DNA from: Cymodocea nodosa
Taxonomy: Eukaryota; Streptophyta; Magnoliopsida; Alismatales; Cymodoceaceae
Direction: 5' to 3'
Assembly: GCA_036874045.1 (NCBI GenBank)
Contig: CM072338.1
Span: forward strand, 14,654,501-14,718,500
Length of the DNA: 64,000 nucleotides
Notes under the pieces: generated by a model
The model's input: the letters and a program-made list of their open reading frames with translations, nothing else
What the model was told of the DNA's origin: nothing
Databases searched by the model: none
Translations under genes and position numbers: made by a program
Shown: one piece after another, positions 1 to 11,900 of the stretch
Layout of the letters: every line of letters starts with the position of its first letter
Position numbering within the stretch: position 1 is the first letter of the stretch

Positions 1-1939
1 GACGGAATAAGGGTTTTGGAGCAATTTTCTTCCCACTAGGATTTCCTTCTTCCTCTAGCAACTTTTCTACTCTATTCTTCCTATAGAGACTAATGTCAAG
101 GGAAAAGGCTACCATTTGACATCAAGATGTAAATGCTATGTTTTTCTTCCTATTGTGATGCTTTAGGGGTAGGGTTGGGAGTAGTACTCATGTAGGAGGG
201 TCACTCACTCGCTTACATAAGCAAAGCTTATAAGAAAAAGTAGTTGTAGTTACCCATATATGAGAAGGAAATGCTAGTGATATTGGTAGTGGTTGGCAAA
301 TGGAAACAATTATTGTTGGGAAGACAATTAATCATTTGCACAAATTAGCTTAGCTTAAAATATTCGAAAAATTAACAAATCCAAATGCAAAAAAAACTCA
401 TAAGAGTACAAACCTAGAGATGAAAATATGGCTATAGATGCCTTGTTACGAAGATAGCAGACCAAAATGCAAAGTTTTGCTATCATAATGAATATGCTTG
501 CTTGGTTTTAGCAAATTAAGGAGGCCCATAAAAAGTCAAACACATATGCAGCCTTACTAGATTAGCTGAGAAGGGGGCAAAGTTAATCCTAAAAAATTCT
601 GGTTGATAGATGGGATATTATTCTTTAAGGGATAGATGGTAATAGTTGAAGAACAAGACTTGTGTGAAATGCTACTCAAAAAATTTCATAACTCCCCTAC
701 TGTAGGTTACCTGGGGTATGAGAAGAACTCCCAAAGATTGAAGTTAAATGTGTATTGGAAGGGGTGACAAGAGGACCTGAAAAGATATATAAAAGAATGT
801 AATGTTTGCTAGTACATCAAATACAACAACACTGCTCCGACAAGATTGCTGTAGCCATTGCCAATCTCAAAGAGTAGCTGGATAGATATTAGTATGGACT
901 TCATCAAGGGATTGCCACTATCACAAGGAAATATTATTATAATGATGGTGATTGATTCACCAAGTATTGCTATCTAGTGTCACTCAAGCATCCATACATA
1001 GCTAAAGACATAGTCCAAGTATTTGTGAAGTAGTCAGATTGCATGGAGTTCCCAAGACAATCACATGTGATAGAGACCCCCTCTTTATTAGCACATTTTG
1101 GTGGGAATTGATGCAATCATAGGACTTGCAGCTATGCATGACTTTGATGTACCATCCTCAAAGTGATGGTCAAATAGAGAATCTAAATTAGACGATAGAA
1201 ACTTACCTTCACTGTTTTACTTTTCAGTATCTGAGGAATTGGACTAGATGACTTTTGTAGGTGGAATATTGGTACAATACCAGTACCCACAATTCCATAG
1301 GTTGCACACCATTTGAAGCCTTGAATGGACTTAAAACTGTTGACTCCATTATTGTATGTACCAAACACAACAAAGGTGGTGGCTATTGATGGTAAGCTAT
1401 AGAACCATGAGATTCTACTACAAAGGTTGTAGAAAACATCAGTAAGGCACAAAATCAAATGAAGATGATGACTGATCGTCACCAGCATGAGGAGGAATAT
1501 AAGGTGGGAGTCAGGTTTAATCTAAAATTGCAATCTTACCACCAATGTAGTGTTTTAGATCGCAAGGTTCAGAGGTTGACATTGAGGCATAATGGTCCAT
1601 GAGGAGGTGAAGATTGGAAAGGTTGCCTATCAATTGCAACTACCATAGGGATCACACATCCACCTAGTTTTTCATGTTTCACAACTCAAAAGGAAGATTG
1701 ACCCTATACCCAACTTGGTTGCCTTTGAACAACTTGTCATGCATCTCAAAGTTAGTAAGGAACCAACCAAAATATTTGATTGCTGGATGGAAAAACATGG
1801 GAAGAAGGCATTGATGAAAGTGTTGATCCAATGAAAGGGAGAAGTCATAGAGTCGGCTTCATGGGAAGACTACCACCGATTGGTGACTCAATTTCCAAAC
1901 CTTGAGAACGAGGTTTATTTTGAAGTGGGAGTGATGTAA
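1..1939 (+). mobile_element. Ty3/gypsy chromovirus pol remnant
   Basis: Decayed pol gene read on the + strand with frameshifts and stops. Near 415-460 the translation resembles the end of RNase H (ENMAIDALLRR). At about 640-810 the integrase zinc-binding region is visible (FHNSPT, then CNVC). The integrase core runs from about 870 to 1210, with the first Asp in DISMDFIKGLP, the second in TCDRDP and the Glu in GQIENLN. After a GCTPFEALNGL segment the frame ends at 1937-1939 with a chromodomain-type tail (SASWEDYHRLVTQFPNL). The 5' part lies outside the window. Known for the family: integrase with C-terminal chromodomain. Inference: not functional, because it is broken many times. Confidence 0.82.
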
Positions 1940-2340
1940 TAAACTCACAAATGCGTTGATTGGTTCATTGATTTGAGGATCTGAATTATAGGTTTGGGAG
2001 TCTAAAGCATCAGTTCGAGGAGTTTGGACTATTTGAGCATTTTATGTTGGACTTAATGTATTATAGGGGTGTATGTTGCATTGGGAGGATTATTCGATCA
2101 TTGTATGTTTGAAGCCTATTTGGAGAGTGTGTTGCCCCTTGAAAGCAATAATAAAACCCTAATTCCAGAGTTATTCCCCTCCCTTTTTCACCCAATGTCA
2201 TCATAGATCATATATTTTCTTGTCACTATCAGTCAGGCATTTGCATAGGTTTGGGGATTGCCTCATTTTGTTCCTCCACTCTAATTTGTCAAAATTAGGA
2301 TTGATTGATATATAGATGATAAGGGGACTATTGTCAATTT
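1940..2340 (+). other. Probable LTR or 3' flank of the chromovirus remnant, unresolved
   Basis: This stretch follows directly on the chromodomain stop, where a polypurine tract and 3' LTR are expected. It has no coding potential. A TG-type start can be proposed near 1936, but I could not find a matching end or second LTR. Confidence 0.3.
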
Positions 2341-2565
2341 TCCCTACTGTACTATATTATACTGTATTGTATAAAATATACAATATTCTATATTCAACAT
2401 CTAATATACGATAGATAATAGATCATAAATGATACAACATACAACATAAATGATAGACGATACATTATACACCATAGATGATAGACCATACACCATGCAA
2501 CTATACTGTACTATATATTATACTATAATATACTATACCATTCTATACTATACATTCATTCTATA
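2341..2565. repeat. A+T-rich degenerate tandem repeat (ATAGATGATA/TACTATA type)
   Basis: Short words such as CATAGATGATAGACCATA and ACTGTACTATATTATAC recur in degenerate form for about 220 bp. This looks like a decayed microsatellite. No gene is present. Confidence 0.6.
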
Positions 2566-4521
2566 TTTGGTTGGCGTAAGTTGGGGAGGTACTTATTAAC
2601 TATTCTTGATAGTCAACAAATCAAGCAAAGGGTGATGATATTATGTTTAGCTATGGCTGGTTTGGGTTCAATTGCCTAACTAGGATTGTTTAGGGACCTA
2701 CCTCCTTGAACCCTTTTCTACATGGTCATGCCCTTGTTATTTGTGTCTTCCCCTTTTTTGTTTTATTTCTCTTTTGTTTCCTTTTTTAGTTTCTAGATAA
2801 GCTTGTACCTTTTCTCTTTTAATATATGATTTGTGTTTCCCCTCAAAAATAAACCTTTTTGAATATGTTGCTTCTTTCCAAATCATTTTGACCTTCAAAA
2901 GAATTGGGTGTTGCTTCCCTTGGCTATCTAATGGCACATATGGTTGGAGAGAAATTAGAGACCTTTTCATCTTTGGAATTAGAGGGAAGGAAATTGTTCT
3001 TTGAAGTTTGGCTAGTGACCTTTGGAAAGAAATTAGAGACCTTTCCCTTGTCCTATTGGCCTTAACTTTCATCCTACTATTTTTGATGTGTTTTTTATAA
3101 GTGTCAAGTGGGTCGGGCCTAATTGAGTTGGCATGATTTGTATGGTTTGATATTTTGGGCAATGCTCTGTGGTTGCGTAGCATGATTGGGTTGTGCCAAG
3201 ATGGCCTAGTTCAAGCATGCGAGTTGAGCTATCTTGCCAACTTTTTTATTATTATTGAAGGTTAACCCATTTGAACAACTTGTAATAGTTCAAGCCAACA
3301 TGATGTGACTTCAAAGAAGTTTGGACTTTTTTTAAAGGGTTGTTTTGGAAAATAATTTTAGGGATGCCCTTTCCTTTTATTTTAAAATATTCATTTCTTT
3401 ACAATAAGTCTAAAATTTTTTTAGTCCTTTTTTTTCAATTTTCTTTAACAAAAAGTTCATAAATTTGATAAAATTATACTTAAGTCCACCAATTATTCAA
3501 AATATCTTAAAAGTTTATAAATACTCCCACCTCCTCATTTCTTCACTCATCCTTTCATACTCTTCTCATTCTCAACTCTCAAGTCTCAATTCAGTACTTT
3601 TTTTCTCAATTCTTTATTTCTAGTGAATCTTGAAGTAGGTTAAGAAGTAACTAATTTTTTTCTGTAAAAATGTAAATTTTCCTTTATCATGTATTATTTA
3701 TTTATATTTGTTATGTGTAATGTGAACTTTAATGAAGTAAAATTTCAATGCTTTTTGTAATATAATTTTAAATAGTAAAGTAAATTCTAATTTTTATTTT
3801 TATTGTCTTATGACACTATAATAATGTTTGGCATAAAGCATGACAAATTAGAATGATGGGCTGATATGTACGACATGACTGGGTTGTGCCTAGGTTGCAT
3901 CATTGAGTTTGGGCACAACATGATATGAATAGTGTGGTGAAATTACATAATCATGATGGTATGTTTTAGTCCCTTTTGCTTTATATGTGGTTTATCTTTG
4001 AAAAGTGAAATAAACTTTGACACATGTAGCCAAAATGTTCTTATTACATGTGTTATTTTTAATTGCTCCCACCACTCTGATTCTGACACATCACTAGGTA
4101 CCGGTATAAAGACTAATTTTGAAAAAATGTGAATGTCTTTACTAAGCTTCCATTTGTATTGCCATTTTAAAAACTTGTGTGTTGTTTGAGTTATCAAAAT
4201 CTTACACCAAATCAACGTTTAAAACCTTGAGATTGTACGTTTTTATTTTGTTGTTGCTTGTGATGGCTATTTTTCTCCTTGTGGTTGGATTGTAATCATG
4301 ATTCTGTCCTTGCCCAATAGCATATGCATCAGCAATTCTCTTTTTTAATTTTTTTATGACACCATCGTTTTTCTTGATAAATATCTTTTATTATATTTTA
4401 AATTCTTGTAAATTTTTTTAATCATATGTTGTTAGAAATTCTCAGTGATTGTTACTAATTTTTTGGTATTTGAATATGGACCATCATAGGTACAAGTCCC
4501 AACTTCCAATTAAGTGTGATA
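2566..4521. other. Intergenic or intronic stretch without a recognised gene
   Basis: Open frames here (for example 2737-3183 on -) have no recognisable domain. At about 2745-2850 there is a T/C-rich block ending in CCCCTCAAAAATAAA that looks like a LINE 3' tail. Lower-case A/T-rich spacer fills the rest. The missing N-terminal exon of the NIP30-type gene was searched for here by eye and not found. Confidence 0.5.
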
Positions 4522-4700
4522 GCCAAAAGGTTCTATTTGTTGATTCATGTAAGGCTTTGTTAAGTTTGACACGTGTTGGCAAAATATTGGTATGTCATTG
4601 TCATGTCATAGCCAAAAAGGCAAAAGGTTCTATATGTAGATTCATGAAGGCTTTGTTGACACATGCTGGCAAAATATTGGCATGTCAGTGTCACGTCAAT
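4522..4700 (+). repeat. Two-copy tandem duplication, unit about 89-95 bp
   Basis: The segment starting GCCAAAAGGTTCTAT at 4522 is repeated from 4611. Both copies share GATTCATG-AAGGCTTTG, a GACAC(A/G)TG word, GGCAAAATATTGG and ATGTCA-TGTCA-GTCA. The duplication explains the open frame at 4449-4790, which repeats itself and is not a convincing gene. It lies just 5' of the first visible NIP30-type exon. Confidence 0.8.
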
Positions 4701-4887
4701 GCTGTGTTGAAGTCATGTAGGAAAATTGAAAATAAGAATTGTGTCGATATTTATATTTTTTTATATAGGCCTCCTTCTATTCTGTCTTAAGTCATCTTAA
4801 AAGCAGTTTTTTTCCAGCAGAGTTTGATATTTTGTGCTGGTTAATATGTAATTGATGCTTGATGGCATGTTCAATCATTCATTTCAG

Positions 4888-5941
4888 GACCCCCTAAAGC
4901 TCTAGATGAAGATGAGACAGAGTTTTTAGACAAATTGGAGATGGTGAGCATGTATCAAAACTATTCACTTCGCTATGCTAACCATGGTTTCATTGGTTAT
5001 ATTTTTATGATGGCTTTTCTCTCGGTTGCATTGCAACTCTTCCATCAAGAATCAAGATAATATTTAACGTGATTTTTTTCTCCTTTGGATTGAGCTCCCT
5101 GTTCATCACTTTGTAATCTTTGATTATTCTTATCTAATAAGATTCAATCTTATACTTCTTCAAAAGAAAACTTAATTTTATTTTCTCTTTTTACCATCTA
5201 TTTAATTTTTCTAATGATCTGACTGTTATAAAAAATATATAAAATTTTAAGAAGATTTTATAAAGGTAGGTTAGGTGATTGGTTGGTAATGGATCCTACA
5301 ATTTATTTTGACGATACCTTCCTTTGTGCCACCCAATTTTACTTCATGGTACAGGTTATTGGGTTGTTAAATAAGAACATGCACTAAAAGTCTTTAGAAC
5401 TTTTTGTGGTGTTCACCAGCTTATTTTGTGGTCTTTGGCGTCAGCTTACTTAGTGTTTTACTTTATCCATCGTGTCTATCTTGTTTTCCCCTTTTGATCT
5501 TGTTTTCTTCGAAGGTGTTATTTTAGGGGGTTTCTCTTGCGAAGCCTATTAAGTCTTGATTTTGAGTTTTGGTTTCAGTTTGCCCATAGCTTGTGTAGGC
5601 CCTTTGTTTTTCTTTGGATTAATATATTTCCTTTGTCTCTGATAAAAAAAGGTTGATGAATGATAATATTTAGAAGAGATAAATTAACAAATGAATTCAT
5701 CTAAAATAGAGGGAATGACAAATTAAGGATAAAATGAGTAAAAAACATCTTACATATCTAAAGAACATCTTTCCACTTAACAAAACCTGGGTGAAATTAG
5801 AAAAGATAGAGGAAAATTGAAAATTATGTGGTTAGAAATGTAAAACATAACATACAAGGTTATTAAGACAGTAAGGTGACCAAGTGATAGCTAAGGACAC
5901 CTAGGCACCTAGGTGCCCCCTTTTTAAATTTTTTTCTGGAT

Positions 5942-5974
<33 letters not shown>

Positions 5975-8900
5975 TTTGTAATTTTATGTACAGAATATAT
6001 TTTCAAAATATATATTAATAAATGACACATTTTATACTCCAAAAAATACATATATATTGTTAAAATTTATTTCAAAACCAATTGGTAGTGCAACCAATGT
6101 TATGAGGCTCAAGTTTAACCACATCGATACCAATGTAGGATTATTAAGTCTAACACTCCTTCACACTTGTGGCACCTTTCTAACCCTACAAGTGTCTTAT
6201 AGGTGATGTGCATAGATCAGACTCTGAGATCATGTTAAAATTTATCTGAAAATCAATAGCTTGTTGAAGACAATGAAATGACAGATAACTAAGTTGACAA
6301 TGTCACAGGAAGGATGACTCCATGACAAACTTAGTTGCTGGAAAACCTTGGCCTATATCATCCTGAACAAGTTGGTAAACACCATTGCTCTACTTATCTC
6401 ATATTTGATTTTGTTGCATATGATAGTCATCACCCCTGTTTTGGTCATTTTGCATTAGTCATTTCCCAGAGTCTATTCCAGGATCTTATTGGGAAGCTCT
6501 TCTATGTGTTTTTTTTTACCCATTGCTATTGAGAAACATTGGTCTTTACATTAGTTAGGTGTGAAAAACACATTTTTATATGGTGATTAGTCTAAGTGGG
6601 TCTATATGAAGTAACCTCCTAGATTCGTTGTTTAAGTAGAGAACTATGTGTGCCTTCTTAAAAAGGTAATTTATGGGCTAAAGCAAAGTCTAAGAGCCTA
6701 GTTCCAAAAATTCAATGGCATTGTTTTACGGGTTATCTTCCAACAATGCTTTGTAGATCACTTAGTCTTTATTAAAAAGCTCCTTTAGGATCTATCTTGT
6801 TATGTATGTTGATGATATTCTTATAATTGGAAATAACAATAGGGATTGAGACCTTTAAAGTTTACCTATCTAAGCACTTTTTTACTAAAGATATAGGAAA
6901 GTCAAAGTATTTCCTGAAAATAGAATGTACTTATGGAAAAGGAAAATGGTACTCACATAGAGAAAGTATGCTCTTGATCTCTTACAAGAAATTAGCCTTT
7001 TGGGTTGCAAACTAGAAAATACTTCCATTGAGCAAAGTCCTCAGTTTTAGAATGACATTTTAGAGGTGTTGGTGGATGTTAATAGATATAGATGCCTAAT
7101 TGAAAAGCTTATGTACCTCACTATTACTTGCCTTGACATCTTCTATGTCATTGGGCTCTGCATACAGTTTATGTATGAACTTAGGAAAGTATATTGGCAA
7201 GATGTTATTCATGTTTTGGCCTATATTAAAGGAACTCAGCAAAGGATTGATTTATAAAGACCATGGTTATGTAGAGATTAAATCATATTCAGATTCTAAG
7301 TATGCAAGTGATAGAAGAGATAGGAAGTTCACATCAAGATATTACACATATGTAGGTGACAATTTTGTCACTTGGAGAAGCAAGAAACAAAATATTATTT
7401 CAAGATCAAGTGTGGAAACAGAATATAGAACCATGGCTCAAGCAGGCTATGAAATGATGCGGTTATGTTCCTTGTTAATGGAGTTAGGTTGTCATATTGA
7501 TCTCCCAATGAAAATGTATTATGATAATCAATCAATAATCTTCATTACAAGCAATCCTATTTTCCATAAAGGGACAAAACATGTAGAAGTGGATTGTTAC
7601 CATATTAGGGATCTTGTCTTGAAAAAATATCTTTGCACTCCTTTTACTCCATTTAATCAACTTGCTGAATTTTTTATTAAAGGGTTACCTACTGAGGTTT
7701 TTAATGATCTGTGTAACTAGTTGGGTATGCTCAGTATATTTACTTAAACTTGAGGAGTGTTAGAGATATATGTATTTGAGTGCAAATATATTAATAGGTC
7801 ATTTATTGGATCCATAAGGCCCGTGTACTTTTTAATCTTTGTACCTTCTCTTTTTCCAAATTAATAAACTTCTTTTCCCCCTTCAAAAAAAATGTTAGAC
7901 TTAATAGTCCCACATTGATATTGGTGTGGTTGTACTTGGGTCTTATAACACTTTGTTCTTTCATTATCAATTAGTTTCAAGGAAATTTTTAACATGATAT
8001 CAAAGTTAGTTCACATGTCTCTCATAAGACATTTGTAGGCTTAAAAAGGAGGCACTATAAATGCAAGGAAGTGGACTTAATAATCTTACATTGTTACCAA
8101 TGTGGTTGAATTTGGGTTTTATAATATTGTGTTACATTTTCTCATTATTAATTGATTTTAAGATGAACTTTAATGTATACATACACAAGTTCAAAAATAA
8201 CACACTCCTATTGGAGAGGTTGTTGAAGTGTTAGAATTGGATGCTAAGTAGGGGTTTGTGTGATTAGGAAATGATAGGAGAGTTTTTCCTTTCATTTTTT
8301 GTGTTTGTGTTAGTAGAAATGAAAGAAGATGATTTTCCATCATTTTCTCTCATATTATCGAAAACATTTTTCATCGTTTCCCACCTCACCTCACTCATTC
8401 GGAAATGATAGAAAACGATATTGACTTGTAATATAATAAATAATATATTATAGTTATAACATATTAAAATAAATAATAATGTTAACATAATATGAAGAAG
8501 TATGATTATAATAATAAATAAATAATAGCATATTATAATTATAATATATTAAAATATAAAAAAATTGAAGAATGATACTAGATTATAATACATTAAAGTA
8601 TAATAATGTTAACGTTATAAGAATAAATAATACATTTAACTTATTTAGCTCAACTTAATAATATGTTAAATAAGTAATGTTAATTCCAACACTAACTTAA
8701 TAATATTAAATAATACATTAAGATATTTCAATACAACATAAATAATGCATTAAATAAATAACATTGAGCAAAAAATTACTTGAAGATCTTTCAGATGAAT
8801 TAGTTCAAATAAATACTAATGATTTTGATAAAATTCCTATTATTATTGAAGAAGAAGGAATACATTGTACTAGTGAAATGAGTGTTAAATAAAAAAAAAG

Positions 8901-11900
8901 AGTAATTGATGAAATGTGTGAACAAATTATATTTTCTATGTAGTAAAAAGATAATATGTAGTATGTAATATAACATTTTCATATGGTATGTTCATTTTTA
9001 AAAAAAATTGTATTATAATGAACAGTGTTGTTTATCTTAATTACAAATATGTTATTTCGCATGTTACATCTATATTTAATGAAATGTTAATATATACTAT
9101 AATATTTAAAATATTACTTTTCAAATATAATAAATTTTTTCAATTTATTTTCTTAATTTATTATTTGATTTTTTAAAAATGATTAACTTTTTAATTTTTT
9201 GTCATTTTCTGTAACTATATAAACACCTTATTTTTTGATTTCTCATCATTTCCTTTGGGGCATAAACAACATTGTATTTCTTATCATATTTTGTCATCTC
9301 TATTTTCTACTATTTCCATCATTTCCTGTTGTTTCATTTTTTTAATGAGAAATGTATACAAACAGGATTATTAGATGAGAAATGAGATGATAGAAAAGTT
9401 TGTTAAGTTTTTTTTTTTTTGATTTAGGATTTAATAACCCTAAGAAGCCTTTATATAAGATGCCTCATAGTTGGATCTTTATTGGATCCACCTAGATTTG
9501 TATAACCTAGGCTTATTGCCACCCAAGGCCAAATAATCTTGAAAAACCACTAGGGCACCTACATGGTGACTCAAGCTTGGTTACATAGAATATAGGGATA
9601 GGTAGGAATGATTTTATTGATGTTGCTTACTTGTATGTAGTGGGAATTATGATATTGATTGTTGTTGTAAATTGTGATGCCCTCTTTGGTGATTGTGTTT
9701 AATTAAGAAAGTATACATATTTCATGATAGACATTATAGGAAAGCTTTTGCAAAAGAGTTTTGGCAAAAAGTATGCACACTTTTTGGTTTTATGTTCTTA
9801 TTAGCATGATCTCTCACATCATGACTGTATTAAGATACAAGGAATGTAATAACGGATTCTACTGCCCAAAAACGTAATTATATGATTATTATTTCAAGGT
9901 TTTTTCTTAGTCATTTTCCAACTCACAATTTCTTCTGAAAGATTTTGTTTCATTGTTATGCACCTACCATAACCTTGGAGGAATATTTATACTCCAGGGG
10001 TAGTTATTGCATGACCGTAATCTATGGAAACATTCCTATTAAATACTCACCTCATTTAAATCTGGTGGAAATCATGTGTTGTCTAAACTAACATGAATCT
10101 AGTTATGCTTGCAGATTAGTTGGGCAACTTGATGAGTTGGTGTATATTTTTTGTTCCCTTTTTAGCTTCTAGCATAGCTTAAAAAAGGATTTTATGATTT
10201 CGAACTTGTTGCATTATTGTGATTTATATGTACAATGTCATTAAGGCATCAAGGCACCGAGGTTATAGAGCCAAGATGATTTTTTAGACATGTATTTGTA
10301 TTTATATGTAAAGAAATAAAATATCATTAGATAGTCTCCACTTTTTCTTCAAAAGCTAAATCATCTCTACTTTAAATGTATGAAAGCATCAATTAACATT
10401 ATAAATATGTAAAACAAGGAATAATGTAAATATAATATTCAAAGGACACAACTTAGCTTGTAAACAAAAGTTAATACTCAGCAATCAAAGTGAAAGGTTC
10501 AAATATCAAGATGTAACTAAAACTCATTAAAAATCCTTAAAGATGATGCATCTTTGTTGCATACATTTCTAACTTAGGCTGCCTAGTTGTGAATGCATGA
10601 TACATAGTTATCAAGGTGTCTGCTGTTTTGGCCAATGGTGCTTGAAAGGTTTTTTTGTGGTAGAGGTTTGCAACAGGGGGGATCTTTTGTACCCTTTGCT
10701 TTTCAACCTGTTGGTTGTAGTTTTTGGTAGGATGTGCTGCATTGCCATGGATAGCTTACTGGGTTCTGTCCAAAATGGGGGATGACTGGTGTCTTGTGCA
10801 TTTAGTATGTAGATGATGTGTTTGTCTTCTTAATCTGTTGTTGGAGAGAGTTTAGGGCCCAGTGTGCCTTTTGGGTTTCTTTGGAGTTGTGACAAGGCTA
10901 AATGTTAACTCCTTTGAATCCATGGTTGCTGGTATTTGATATAATCCCCAACTATTGGATTGTGTGATTGAGTCTAGTGCGGTGGACTAACATTCCAGTA
11001 TCTGGGCCTCCCTTTAGGAGACAAGTGTTTGAAGGGTCCTGATTGAGTCCAGTGATTGGCATATTTGAATGTGGATTGTCTAGATGATAAATATTTTTTC
11101 TATCATAGGGTGGCAAATTGACTTCACTGTTGTGTTGTCCAATCTGCTCATCAATTATTTATCTATTTTTAGAATTCTAGTTGGTGCATGCAATGGGCTT
11201 AGGTGCATCATGAGTTGGTTTTTGTGGTCTGGGGATGCAAGGACTTGTAATGGTTAGACATCAGTAACCTGGTCAAAGATACAAAGGTCCAAAGAGAAAG
11301 GTAATAAAGGTTATACATTGGTATCCTGGTCAAAGATACAAAGGTCCAAAGTGAAAGGAAGTCTTAGCTTTTGAGAACTATGCATATTCAACCCGGTACT
11401 TTTAGGCAAATGATGATGGTGTCTAGTGGAAGAAGGAGAATTTGGAAAGGTTCATTGGTAAAAAATGTTATTGGACAATAGTATGCATGTTGGCTCCCTT
11501 TTTGGGACTTGTGCATTTTGAAAGAAGTTGTATGAGTTTGAAAAGGGTTTAGAGCTGGTGGAGATGGTTTAGATGGGTTTGCAGGTAAGGGTGGGAGACT
11601 GAAGATGGGCCAGCTTACAAAAGGGAAGGTGGATGAGTAATTGTCCTTTGTAGGCATCCTTAGTCAATTTTGAATTGCTACCTCATCATATGGCACGATT
11701 TACAAGTGTCCAGTGAAACGTTTGGCACAGCTAGTTTAGGATACCCCTTTCCATTGGTATGTCAATGATATTAAGTTTATGTATGATACTCATCTTCTTT
11801 CATCCTTATACTCTATATGTCCCAAGTTGTTGAGCACATCCCTATATATTATTCACTTTATAGAGGAATTTTGATGGGCTTTATTGATCATGTATGGAAC

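Noticed and set aside
2737..3183. 148-residue minus-strand frame
   Set aside because: Lys/Arg-rich text produced by a T/C-rich LINE-like tail on the + strand.
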